A program made the translations under genes and the position numbers. The notes beneath the pieces were generated by a model. That model saw nothing but the letters and a program-made list of their open reading frames with translations, did no database searches and was not told where the DNA came from. From Todiramphus chloris collaris (Eukaryota; Chordata; Aves; Coraciiformes; Alcedinidae): a DNA stretch of 64,000 nt. How positions within the stretch are numbered: the first letter of the stretch is position 1; the number at the start of each line of letters is the position of its first letter. Location: the NCBI GenBank assembly GCA_025345505.1, contig JANVCC010000125.1:482400-546399 (forward strand). The letters run 5' to 3'. Below are positions 25,401 through 36,665 of the stretch, piece by piece.

Positions 25401-26103
25401 CAAGGCACAATGTTTTAGTGCACCAGGTTTCTTATTATAATAGACTGAGCCTTCACTGGGATCCAAATCCTGGTTTTCAGTCTGAGGTTTAGGTAACTAG
25501 CAGGCTGCAGGTTTGTAGTTTGGGCTGGACCTCCAAAGGGCAACACTCTCGGTGTCCTTCGTTCCTATGGACTATATGTAGGGATGAGGGGAGCCACGAG
25601 AGCAGCTCCTGGTGTTTAATTGTATTTCTGGAGACCCGGGTAAGACTTTCAGTCGATATTGCATATCAAGGATGGGATTCCTTGGTGGAATTTCTGCTTC
25701 TGCCAGCAGGAACTTTTGTTGTTGCTGATCTGCATTGCTCACAGGAATGGTGAACGCTGTGAATTCTCTCACAGTGGAGAAGCAAGGGCCTGTTTACAGT
25801 GAAACCGCTGTCTCGGGGCGGGCTAAAGGGAAACTTGAGAAGTCTGGGAGAGCAGGTAGAAATCAGTCAACATTTCCCCTGTGCTGGATAACAAGAGAAG
25901 GACAAAATATATTTGCATGCACTCATGGGGATGCTTGCACCAGAACACCCCTCCTCGAGAGTTTCCCGTTTTGAAACCAGAACCTTGTCTGACCTTTCTT
26001 TTTATGCCATAAATAAATAAAAAAAGATCAGTTTTTCTTACGAGCTCTGTGCTAGAGATCGTTCCACTCTGAACTTCTGCTGTGGAGTTGTATGTAGAAA
26101 CCC
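22401..26103. other. Non-coding unique DNA downstream of the island
   Basis: No gene recognised. From about 24.2 to 24.9 kb the sequence is moderately GC-rich and open for 90-150 codons on both strands at once. The frames mirror each other and show no domain, so I treat them as shadows of base composition. Confidence 0.5.
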
Positions 26104-26219
26104 CAAACCAAAAAAATAAGCAAAGGAAAAAGAAACAAATAAGCAAAGGAAAAAGAAACANNNNNNNNNNAGGAAAAAGAAACAAATAAGCAAAGGAAAA
26201 AGAAACAAATAAGCAAAAG
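26104..26219. repeat. 23-bp purine-rich minisatellite
   Basis: A 23-base unit (core GCAAAGGAAAAAGAAACAAA, then TAA) repeats head to tail on both sides of an assembly gap, at least two copies on each flank. Units are nearly identical; the T of the ATAAG element falls at 26117 and 26140 before the gap and at 26187 and 26210 after it. The unit is almost pure purine on the plus strand, so the minus strand shows long hydrophobic-looking frames that are not genes. Confidence 0.95.
26161..26170. other. Assembly gap (10 N)
   Basis: Ten N bases interrupt the minisatellite. The repeat phase across the gap is 47 bases (26140 to 26187), one more than two units, so the stated gap length is close to but not exactly in register. 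The true array is probably longer and collapsed. Confidence 0.98.
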
Positions 26220-27388
26220 CCCACCGCAGTAGTTGTAGTTTGCCTTTCTTTTTGTATCGTGCCTTCCAGACATAACCTATGATTGCCACATAGGGGGGAA
26301 AAAACAATGAATGCTTCAAGGGGTGAGAGACAGGCAAGATTCAGCATGAATCTTAACAAGGATGAGAGAGGAAGGACTAGTGTGTGAGGTAAACAAAAGA
26401 TTGGGTGGAAAAAGGGAGGAAAAACAAAAATAGGGAGGAATTCTAGATCACAGGGTTGGGAGCCTGAAATTCAGGGAGGAAAGGTGAAGAAATTGAAGCA
26501 GTATTTGCTAAGGTGGTCTGTTAACCTTGTCATAAACAGATTGGCTTCTGGAGATCCCATTCAGTAGTTCAGTTAATACAGTGACAGGGAAATCAGCCAC
26601 CTGAATTATTGAAGAAAATATTTTGGCATTCCTTGGATATGAATTTCTGCTTTGTAATGCAAATGGATGCTCAGCACAGAACCTCTTCCGTGCTTGTTTC
26701 TCTTCTTGCTTGTTTTCCTCTTCTTGCTCTCTTTCTTGATTGTATTTCTTTCTTTCCATGGCTTTATATGTAAAGTGACAGTGTCATGTCTGTGGTGTTG
26801 GCATACTGTCCAAAAAGTGGTATCACTTTGCTTTGTGCTGGGCTTTGTGGCTATAGCAGTGATCTGGATCAGGGTCTAATACTGCAATAAATTAGGTGTG
26901 GTTTGTTTTAAACTTGTGTATAGATATATATATAAAATATTTCACTTTTAACAAAACAATGCTCAACTTTTGGCTCTGCTCTAGAGTGACATGGGATAGT
27001 TCATGGCGTTTTTCCTCCTTCAGCTGGGAATCGTGGTTCCTTCCTCACACTGTCTCATATGCATGTTCAGAAAGGATGAGATTAGAGCCTCTTACGTAGG
27101 TTTCTGTGATGCTGAGCCCCGTGGAGTCCCCACTCTTAGCTGGGACCTGTTGGTGTCATCATGGAACAGAGTTTGGTAGGGTTACACTGCAACAAGACTG
27201 TTGGCTGTATAAGAATGAAATTGGAGATCTGGGCTTTATTTTTCTCACATACCTAGTCTTATAGGGAAAGTTTAGTAACCTATTTTCAGGTTCCAAATTG
27301 ATGATTTATTGTTTTTCTTTCTTCCTCCCCGCCTTTAATGCTAGTTATTCTTTGTCCACATCTTTAGAACTGTCTGTCCTTCAACTGT
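26220..27388. other. Non-coding unique DNA
   Basis: No gene or repeat recognised. The T/C-rich stretch at 26690-26760 yields a hydrophobic frame of about 70 codons that looks compositional. Confidence 0.55.
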
Positions 27389-27840
27389 CCAAGTTTCTGG
27401 AGCGAGTTCAGAGAAGGACAATGGATCTGGTGAGGGGTCTGGAAAAAATGTCTGGTGAGGGACCTGGGGTTGGTCAGTCTGGAGAAGAGGAGGCTGAGAG
27501 GAGACCTTCTTGCTCTCTGCAGCTCCCTGAAGGGAGGCTGGAGTGAGGTGGGGGTTGGTCTCTCCTCCCAGGGGATAGGACAAGAGGAAAGGGGATGAAG
27601 TTGCCCCAGGGGAGGTTCAGGTTGGATATTAAGGAATTTTTCTTTGCTGAGAGAGTGGTGAGGCCTTGGAACAGGCTGCCCAGGGAGGGGGTGGAATCAC
27701 CATCCCTGCAGGGGTTCAAGAAACATCTGGATGTGGCACTTCAGGAGATGGTTTAGTGCTTCTGATAAGGTTTAGTAGATAGTTGAACTTGATGCTCTTG
27801 AAGGTCATTTCCAACCTGAATGATTCTATGATCCTATGAA
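27389..27840 (+). mobile_element. CR1 LINE, 450-bp 3' fragment
   Basis: The longest and best-preserved CR1 in the window. It follows the consensus in order: 'AGTCTGGAGAAGAGGAGGCT', 'GATAGGACAAGAGGAAAGGG', 'CCAGGGGAGGTTCAGGTTGG', 'GGAACAGGCTGCCCAGGGAG' and 'ATCACCATCCCTGCAGGGGT'. It ends in the tail 'GATTCTATGATCCTATGAA' at 27840. It covers the end of ORF2 and the short 3' UTR but is truncated at the 5' side and not translatable as reverse transcriptase. Confidence 0.93.
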
Positions 27841-30061
27841 GTGTTAAGCTGTCAGATCAGGATAAGTTGCTTCATGTTGTTTTCAGAGTATATTGCTTGT
27901 AACACAGCTAAAGGCAGAAGAGAACTTATCTGTTTATTTTTACTTCTGACTACATGGAATCAAAGACATTTTAGGGGCACTGCATGAAATATGAGGTTAC
28001 TAACCTAAAGTCTGTGTGTGTTTATCCACCCCAACTCATAATAGGTTGAAAATAATTGATGGACCTTTTTAGTACCCTTTTCACTGGCTGAAATTTAGAC
28101 ATAGGCTGCTAGGTGAAAACCCCTCTGACCTAAGGCAGCTGTAAAAGGTATTGGTCTGACCCTCGTCTGACTGGTAGGCCCTTGGCAACCTCAGTGAGCT
28201 TGACTGGGTTTTTCCAGTGGATTTGATGGAAATGCTTAAACATTTTAGAATAAAACTGAGTGAAGAATGCGCTCATAACTCCAAGTGATTACTTGGAGAT
28301 GAGTTGCAAGACCCTGGGGAGAGGGATTCTTGCACACGTACTCGTTTCCATATAGAGCTTTCATGGATTATGTTTTAATAGGAAATACTTAAATTACTAG
28401 GAGAACTTTCATTCAAGTTTTAATATAGAGTAGTTTGTGAGCATCTTGGCTCCAAAAGCAAGTTCAATGACAGCATTAGCAAAGATAACCAAAAAATGCT
28501 AAGAAGAATTGAATCAATGGAAAAAAAAGAATAATTTATTCGTGTTCACTCAACATACATGGAGTACAGAAGAGTTCAATGTACTCAACCAGTGGGAGGG
28601 AGGATGAACGCCAGACTGGCAGGGGGAAAATAAATCCTCCTGCAAGCTAATTGTGCAGAGGGCAGTGATTTCAGTGAAAATGAGTGGCATCTGGCCTTTA
28701 AGACAGTGCACAATTCTCGTGACCCTTGCTAAAGCTTGAGAGCCTTGGCATTTCCTAGACCAAATTTTAAACTCTCATAGCAGAGAGCAAATAAAGCTGC
28801 TTCTGTTTGCATTGGCATGCTGGAGAAAAATCTGAAGTGCATTGGGGTTATACTTTACTAATCCTATTTTTATAGATTGGAAAAATTAAGACAATTAGTT
28901 TAGTTGCCTTAGTTTTAAACTCCGAGTTCCACAAGAGTATCAGAGATGTTCAGAAATGTGTTCCTCATTATCTTTGGGTTCCAGCCCTGTGTTTGTGAGC
29001 ATAAGGTCATCAGAATAGTTGTAATTCTGTATAAGTGGACTTCCTGTAGTTCACACTTTATCCAGCTGAACAGTGCATCACTAAACATGTTGGGGGAGTG
29101 GGTATTAAGGAAGGGATGAAATCTTTCCCTTTCTGGTTCTAGTAATTCCTGCATGGTTTTAAACTGAAGTCCTCATTTCAGCTACTGCTTTGTTCTTCTG
29201 CACAGGCAGAAATGGAAGATTTCTTATTTGCTTTTATCATTCTGAGTGTCCAAAGAACTCGCCTGGACAAAATGAGTTCTGCTGCCTGTAAGCAATTTTG
29301 GGGAGGGGTGGGGAAGATAAAGCAGGATGGTCTGCAGCTCCATACCGTGCTAAGTCCTGATGCATATCACTTAGCAGAATTGCTAAATAACTGAATAACA
29401 AACATACATATTCCTTGTGCACTGATAAGGAGCGAAAGGAATCGGAGTAATTCATGAATCCACCATGAGCCTTCTCATTTTTCATGGACTCTGTTTCCTC
29501 TGGCATAGTAAAAGTGTAGTAATGGGAGCAGCCTGCTGGCTTTTGCATGCCTGATCATAAAGACTGAACTTTGGGGTTTTTTATGACTTCAGATTCAAAA
29601 GGACCTTAGAGATTGTGAGAGGAGCTGATTTCTACCTCACACAAGTAAGCAGCTGAAACCTGAAGAGTTCTGCTTTGTGACTCTTTTCTCTGCACTGCAA
29701 TTTCTGCCCGCTCTGGTTTTGCTGTTCTGGTTGTAGTTTTGAACGTGCTGGTGTGTGGTGGATGTGCATGAAGAAATGTTCCTTCCTGGAATCTTAACCT
29801 TCCACGTTCTGTAAAGGCTGGCTTCTCTCCCTTGTATTACCCTAGGTCCATCTCTATCTGTAAAGTGCTTTGAGGACAAAATGCACACGATAGATTTGCA
29901 TATGGATAGATTTTTTCCCTGAGCCACACTCTCTGCCCAAGTCCATTTTAACACTCTTAATAGTGAGGCAGAAGATGTGTGTAATTACAAAATATTTGTC
30001 TTGTAATAACTTCTTCTGGAAGGAATACTTCTCAGATTGCAGTAAACATGAACAGTGAAAT
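27841..30061. other. Non-coding unique DNA
   Basis: No gene, repeat or strong motif seen beyond small A/T runs. Confidence 0.55.
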
Positions 30062-30142
30062 TATCACAGACTGGTAGGTGTTGGAAGGGACCTCTGGAGA
30101 TCATTGAGTCCAGCCCCTCTGCCAACTCAGGACCACCTAATT
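30062..30142 (-). mobile_element. CR1 LINE, 3' tail
   Basis: The plus strand reads 'TATCACAGACTGGTAGGTG', then 'TTGGAAGGGACCTCTGGAGA', 'TCATTGAGTCCAGCCCCTCT' and 'GGACCACCTA', the complement of a CR1 end. It resembles the minus-strand copy at 53.42 kb more than the other copies, which suggests the same subfamily. Confidence 0.85.
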
Positions 30143-31135
30143 CCTGTTTATCCTTCTGTGCTGGGTTCCAGCATCTATTTACCACGGAGCCTGGGAAAGC
30201 AGCAGAATTGCCTATCAATATGCTTTGATTCCGAATGGGTTTTAGTACCCCTTGCTTTTGTGTTTATTGATTTCTTGGTAAAGCAGCAAACTCAGAACAA
30301 AGGTGCTTTTTATATAAAACTCAGGTAGAAAATAGCTGTGCTCAGTTTAATGTGAGTTTTTTCAGAACGCCTGGGTTTTTTTTGAAAAAGCAATGTTATT
30401 TTGAATACCGAGAGTCAGAACCGAGTAGACATTTTCAGTCAACTTCTTAGACATCAGGGTAGTTTAGGGGATTGTTAAGCAGTTTGGGATGAATGAACTC
30501 ACAATAAGTGGTGGAAAATGAAAGAAAAAAAAAATTCTAATGGAAAACTTTTGTTTAGAATGCAGTTTGTTATTTCTAAAAAGTCACGGGATTGTGTTTT
30601 TGAAACTTCTTTCATTTTAAGCACACTTCGAATGTTAGGATAAGTTGGTGTAATAAGCAAAACAAAACATGTTTCTCTTTTCTTTATAAAAGAATCTTTG
30701 AGCAAGCTAGGTCAGTTTATTATTGCACAAAATCACACTGAAAACTCCCTTGTTTGTGGAGCTCTGAAATTGCCTAGGGGGGGAAAAGAGGTGGTGAGAG
30801 AAAGGAAAGGGTGTGGAACGTAGAGAAAAAGCATTGGGATTTAAGCACTTAGTAAGAATTTAATCTCCTGGCCATCATGCAAAAGGTGGATGCTTCATGA
30901 TGAATTCATTGGCTTTAAGTTAAATGAACCAAATAATTTAACCTAAAAACCCCCAACCTTCTCCCGTTCTTACTATTCTTTGTCTGCCAGTATTTTCCAT
31001 GATATTTTTCTTGCCCCAAACTACGCTGCGAGACAAGATTCAGATCCTGTAGGTGAGGCCAGAGAAATTTCTCGTGTCATTTAACTAATCTGATTGATGG
31101 CAGAATTTTTCCATCGGATCGTTTCCTCCTCGCAG
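30143..31135. other. Non-coding unique DNA
   Basis: Nothing recognised apart from a T9 run near 30377 and an A9 run near 30526. Confidence 0.55.
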
Positions 31136-31264
31136 CTGAAATCCAGCTGTGTGCAAAAGACCTCGCAGAAGCTTTGTGTCACTTCCACCTCAGTTAAAAT
31201 ACATTTAGAGGACTCGGGTGGGACTACCATGATGAACAGACCATGTTCTGGCCTGCTGCACGGG
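31136..31264 (+). other. Exon-like open segment (unverified)
   Basis: The best exon-like segment by signal quality. It is preceded by a strong acceptor ('CGTTTCCTCCTCGCAG') and followed by a strong donor ('CACGGG|GTGAGTTC'). It is exactly 129 bases, open for 43 codons, and in phase 0 at both ends. The peptide starts LKSSCVQKTSQKLC and ends NRPCSGLLHG. I recognise no family. The minus strand is also open here for 88 codons, which weakens the case. It could be a skipped exon, a lncRNA exon or chance. Confidence 0.2.
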
Positions 31265-32474
31265 GTGAGTTCTATCCTCTCTGGCTGAAATGATACGAAC
31301 CTCATATAAAGCACATACTGACATTGTAAGATGCTGCTGAGGTCCACAGCGTACCGTGGTGATGAACCATGACCACAGTGCTCCCAGGGTTGTGATTATT
31401 CATTACTGAAATAGCTTCCTTCTAATGACTAAGGCTGACTGTGTCAAAGATCTTGGACTCCTAACCCCAAGGCTTGTTACACACCGTTCAATAAATCTCA
31501 CTCGCTGTTCATTTACCTGCTGCAGCAAAGGTCACGAGTCAGAGTCGGTACCGAGGTGTGGGTAGGTGTCTTTGAAGCGTCTCGCTTGGCTGTTGGATGA
31601 AGGTGCTGTTAGCCAAGTAGCCGTTGGCTTGTGCTCCCAAGGGATGATCGGCACGTGTGCTTAGTGCTGAGAAACACCTTCCCCTCTGCATGATCTGTTG
31701 GGCCAGTTGTCCCACGACTCTTCTCTTTGAATTTCTAATTCTTTCTTTTATTTTGGAGATACATGAGCTTTGTTGTTCTGTCAGTGGATTTAAGGTCCAT
31801 CGATTCAACCTTTTTCAAGCTCTGCCAGGAAGCATCATGATGGGAAATGCAGGGTTCGTCCTCCCCCGGCACCACCACTGAGTATCCCTTGGAGCTGAGG
31901 GAGATTTAACCGGGGAGAGGGTGGAAGGTGGATGTCTCCTACCCCGGGTCACTGCTCTAACCGCTGCGTTACAAGAGCAAAGCACTTCACAGAGCACTCA
32001 AACCGCTCTTCGGAGCAGAAAGTGGCAGCTAGCACCTTAGGAACATCTCAGGTTTTTCAGTGTATATTTGATACGCTCTGAAAATATCTTATTTTAGAAG
32101 CACTCTGAGCTTTCCCAGGACGTCTGTCTTGAAAGAAAGAGAACCACCCGCACCACTTTCCATCTTGGTCCCATAACATCTCTCTCCCATCTGCACATAA
32201 CCCTTCTGACCTCATTACAGCCATCGGCAGAAGCGATCTGCCTCTAAACCATTGCGTACACGCTTCTTGTTTAGACACTGGGTAAACTATTGCATACAAA
32301 CTGCCACCATTTGCCTTTGAGAAAGACAAGCAAATAACTATCAAAGACAACCCTGCCTCCTTCAGTGCAGGGCAATTTTGCCTCTTTACTTGAAATACCT
32401 CTTAAATTAGACTGGCGTCGACCAAAGGTTTGCAGCCTTTTATGGACTTCATTTTATGTGGCACAAGAATAATT
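31265..32474. other. Non-coding DNA with an ancient-repeat candidate
   Basis: No gene seen. Around 31890-31975 the wording 'TACCCCGGGTCACTGCTCT' then 'AACCGCTGCGTTACAAGAGC' resembles an old amniote interspersed repeat and is listed separately. Confidence 0.5.
31890..31975. repeat. Possible ancient amniote repeat relic
   Basis: The order 'GGATGTCTCCTACCCCGGGT', 'CACTGCTCTAACCGCTGCGT' resembles the 'GGTCTCCCACATCCCRGGT...GTGCTCTAACCACTG' block of old amniote repeats common in reptiles. It was recognised by eye only. Confidence 0.35.
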
Positions 32475-32590
32475 TTTCTTAAATAGATTTATTTTTTTCC
32501 TTAAATTTATATGTATATTTATATTTTTAAATATTTTATATTTTGTATATTTAAAAAAATATATTATTTTCTTAAATATAAAGATAAATT
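32475..32590. repeat. AT-rich low-complexity island
   Basis: About 115 bases are almost entirely A and T, with repeated TTTAAATAT/ATATTTAAA elements that are partly self-complementary. Confidence 0.85.
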
Positions 32591-32951
32591 AATTCAGATT
32601 TACAGGATATTTTTGACAGGATTTGTTACTTGACAGTTGAAAATAGGTAAGAAGGCGTGACATAGGGCTAAAGTGAACAACTGAATCAAAGAGTGGGGGG
32701 AAAATGGGATTAAAGAGCAATTTTTCAATGTGCAAGGAGCTAACAGTGAACTTCCCTGAGTTTTGTAGAGCTTAATCTATTTAGTAATTCTAATCACACA
32801 TGATAAGCGATGATCTAGAAAAGGCTGAAGGTGGTAGGAAGGTAGAAGAAGAAAAAAAAACAGGGGAAAAAATCAGAGGGGAATACCTGACAAGAACAGT
32901 TATTTTACCAAAAGTTTCTTGTTTTTTTCCACAATTACAATGTCAAATGTA

Positions 32952-32991
32952 GACAAGATCAGTGTGGAAAAGACAAGATCAGTGTGGAAAA
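32952..32991. repeat. 20-bp perfect tandem duplication
   Basis: GACAAGATCAGTGTGGAAAA occurs twice in a row without mismatch, followed by GACATCTG as if a third copy were starting. Confidence 0.92.
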
Positions 32992-33589
32992 GACATCTGA
33001 AGAACTAGACTGTCCAACAGTTGGCAACTCTCCTTTCCAATAACCAGTGGCTGGAACATGCCATAAAGAGATGAATACTCAAATTATTCTGTTTCCCTCA
33101 CAGAAAATGCAATAATCTGAATAACCCTAGGGCTTCAAGTGTCTCGGCAAAAACGTGGGCTGCTGAAAGCCAAGGGGTGACACCTCCATGGACAGCACCC
33201 TGTCTGGAGTTAGGAACCGTGCTTTGATGTCTGCATCGCAGCTACCAGACTGCAGCAGAGTGACATCCTCGTCCTAGGAGCTTGAAAAGAAAACTAGAAA
33301 CAGCATCCCCAGGAGAGTTCAGCTCTGTGCTGAGACTGTCTTGGCCTGCCTTACAGCCAGATGGTTAGAGCCATCTCAGTCTGTAGGCACAAAGGCTTCT
33401 CCCTGTCTTGGATGAGGACTCGATCCGCTGGGCTGTTGGAGAGTGATGAGGCTGTCGCCTCTTCTAGCAGCTTCAAGTAGCTAACGTGTTATTGATTTGA
33501 CTCCTCAAACTGTGTGAGCACCAGAGTAGTTAATTTGAGGTTCAGTGAGAGCGTTGTCAAGCGCAGTAAACTGCTCATCCTCGCTTTTC

Positions 33590-33740
33590 ATTTGGGGAGG
33601 AAACAATGAAACATTTATATACTTGTTTAAATGCTAATCAGCTTTTGTTTGGCAGCCAGACCAAAATATTAATTATTCTTGCAGCCTTAGTCAAGGACAA
33701 AGAGCCTGTTGATGAGCTTCAGAGGGACTTCATCTTACAA
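33590..33740. other. Candidate conserved non-coding element
   Basis: A complex AT-rich stretch with ATGCTAATCAG and AATATTAATTATT cores, a TTTGTTTGGC forkhead-like element and no open frame. Conservation is guessed from texture. Confidence 0.25.
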
Positions 33741-36514
33741 AAATGAGTTATTTAATGGCAAATGAAATTCTGTGCTAAAAAAAAAAAAATAATAAAGCAT
33801 AGGAACCCTCAAATCACTTGTCAAACCTTGCAGCATTTAAGACTTAACAGCAGTAGATGAATGAAGAGACAAAGGCATCTCGGAAGACCTCTGTAGTAAA
33901 AATTCAAGCATAACACTAGAATGCACAAAGAATGAGATATTTCAGCTCCTATTCTAGTCCCTGTCTGTATTCTGCCAAGTGCCTGATTCTGTATGATCTC
34001 ATCTGCTATACTATGTGGCATTCATGAAATATTTCTCCAGAAGGACAGTTCAAAACAAGAAGGGATTAAAGAAAACCAACAGGATTGATAAAGGACAGAA
34101 AACCCCCTCAGAGAAAGCCGAGAAAAACCTTACGAGAGTGTCAAGAAAATAAATTAGTCAACCCATTAAAATGAAAAAGTTGAATGAATTTGGATGAAGA
34201 ACATCTGTTTTCCCTGACCCCTGTTACAAAGAATAAAGGACAGTACGTGAGCCTACAAGGCCCCTTTACACCTTTTGCCGGAACTAATAGTAAGAAATGG
34301 ATTTTTTTTCATGTAACAGTCATTTACATTTGGTTGGTTGGTTATTTTTTGTTTTTTTCTGGAGAAAAATCATTCGAGATACCCAATTTAACAACATTTA
34401 AATGGCTGCTGGGACTGCCCAGATGCCAACATCTACCATAGCTTAGTTTCTTGAGGAGAGACGACGAGGGAGAGAGATTTTTCTGAAAAGATGTATTTCT
34501 TCACAATTTGCACACTGCAAGTTCTTGAGATTTTCTTACATGTGAGTCCTGATGCTGGCTTTAAGGCTGCAATAAAACACCCCTGGATTTCATCTCCCTG
34601 CTCTTTTTCAGATAGATTTTTATTCTTTTTTTTTTGAATTCTGAATTTGCAGATCTCCTCCAGTATCGCAGGATACCGGGGATGTTTTGTGAAAGGAATC
34701 AAGTACATCCTCACCTTGTCCATATTCAGCCCAAACCAGCTATGGATCTGGGGTAGGTGCAGCCTCCCAGACAGAAAGCTGACAAAACCAGGGTGTGCCA
34801 GAGGGGTCTGACTCCTCAGTGGTTAAACCACTTCCCAGTGATCAACTGGAGCCTGGGGGTCTAGACCCTTAGCCTGGTTTTGTTGTGGCCTTCCCCTCTC
34901 CACCAGTTAAATGACCACCGTGCACCCTTGACTAGTGTATAAGGGGGGTCCCACCAAGGAAGGAGTTGAGCTGGCACTCTGGGGAGGAGGGGGCCTGGCA
35001 GGATAAACTTCTAAGTGTTAGTCCCATTGCAAATGAGCAGAAGATAGCCACTGTCTACTTTGTGAAGAGCCAGTCTTCATAAAGACCTGGCCATAGATAA
35101 TATCCGTTGGAGCATGCATAAAGTGCACGCTTAACCATCCAGAAGAGAACTTCCTTAATAACAAACCAGTAAACAGACCTGAAATATAAATAATTACATG
35201 GAATGTGAACATTTGGAAACATTTAATAGCCAGTGAACTAACTTTTCCTCCTATCATCAGAGATACAAGAATATTATAGCATCACCTTGCTCAACCTCTA
35301 CCATAAAATTAAGTACCTCTGGACAGACCCCATTTAATTGCTCATAAAATTGATCTGACTTTCCAGATTTTATAGCAACCTGCATATCATCAACAAAAGT
35401 GCCTAGCATAAATATGACTTTTTTTCTCTCTCTCTGATATAATCACAAAATCGGAAGGAAATGGATGTTCCAGTGCTTTTTGGAACAAGAATACACCAGA
35501 ATAGTGTACATACATAAACTCCTGGATGTTTTCTGGTAGAAAGACATGTGATGAGATAGTTATTTAATATTCTGACACTGCTGAATCATTAAGATACCAC
35601 TCCATAAAGGCCAGCGTTCTGAAATAAATGATGTTGAGGAACTTGGTAGAGTTTTGTGAATTAAGTGACAGGCCAGGAAGGAGTTGCAAGAAGAGCTGAG
35701 CGGGACTTGACCCTCCTGCTGCCTCAGCTTTACACCCTGTTGTCCTTGGATGGCTCAGTCTGAGACCTAAGGGACAGAGCAGAGTTTCCTACTCCCTCCC
35801 ATCTGCTTGTCCAGACACAGGCGTACACATGCAGCCTGGCTCCAGTCATGCCCTGTCCCCTTCGAGGTGAGGGGATATCTCTGCCCAGACCTTGTCATAT
35901 TTCCCTAGAAACCAAAGTAACTTTTTTCTTACAGAGTTTCTTTGAAGCCTTCTCAAGGAACAAGATTGGCACTTGGTAAAGTGCTCGGGACATCTGTGGA
36001 AAAACACATCAGCAGGCTAAGCTAGGTGTCAGGATGAATCCTCTCCCACAGAAGGCTTTGTACAGCCCCCGGGGCTGCTCGGTGATGAGCCCTGATCCCT
36101 CTCCTTTGCTCGGAGTCAGCCCCTTGAGAGAGCAGGGGGGGAAAGCAGAGAGAGCAGAGCTCTGGGAATATCGCTGAGCTCTGATGCAGCTCTGTCTGGC
36201 CCTGACAACCATCCCACAAAATTTCCACTTTGTCTTTTCTTTGTATCTTGGGAAGGCATCTGAGCTGTTCCTAGAACCAGTCCTTCGACTTGTCCTTCGA
36301 CTCTTTGCGCTGCTGTGCAGGGAGGGAGAGAGCTCCTGCCTCTGCCTCGCCGATCCCACCTTCCAGATGAAAAGCTTCAGAAAGAGAGTGGGGAGTAAAT
36401 CTTGAGAATGTAAAGTTAGGTCTGTTCTGTGCAGCGTCAGAGTTTCTGAAGAGATGGCACGATTCAGCAGAGCTGTTGGTGACCGTCACCGGGTGCTCGT
36501 CACGAGGCAGAGGT

Positions 36515-36665
36515 GGAATACTGAACATTAAGGAATACTCAGTGTTAACGTTAAGGAATACTTGATGTTAGCGTCGAGGAATACTCAGGGTTAGCGTCGA
36601 GGAATACTCAGGGTTAGCGTCGAGGAATACTCAGGGTTAATGTCGAGGAATACTCAATGTTAAGG
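36515..36665. repeat. 23-bp CpG-containing minisatellite
   Basis: GGAATACT recurs at 36515, 36532, 36555, 36578, 36601, 36624 and 36647: six intervals, five of exactly 23 bases and the first of 17. The best-preserved unit is GGAATACTCAGGGTTAGC followed by GTCGA. The central copies keep GCGTCGA (two CpGs); the outer copies read ACGTTAA or ATGTCGA. It is unrelated in sequence to the 26.1-kb array. Confidence 0.97.

Larger units (their letters stand above)
32591..36514. other. Non-coding unique DNA
   Basis: No gene recognised. It contains a 20-bp tandem duplication (32952-32991), a conserved-element candidate (33590-33740), an A13 run near 33778, a GGTT run at 34331-34345, a possible LTR-like segment (34745-35000) and a short (CT)n near 35428. 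Confidence 0.5.

Noticed and set aside
25823..26359. 178-codon minus-strand frame rich in F, L and S across the N gap
   Set aside because: It is the translation of the purine-rich minisatellite and runs through unknown bases.
31930..31980. Looked at as a possible tRNA gene
   Set aside because: No cloverleaf with paired arms could be drawn; better explained as an old repeat.
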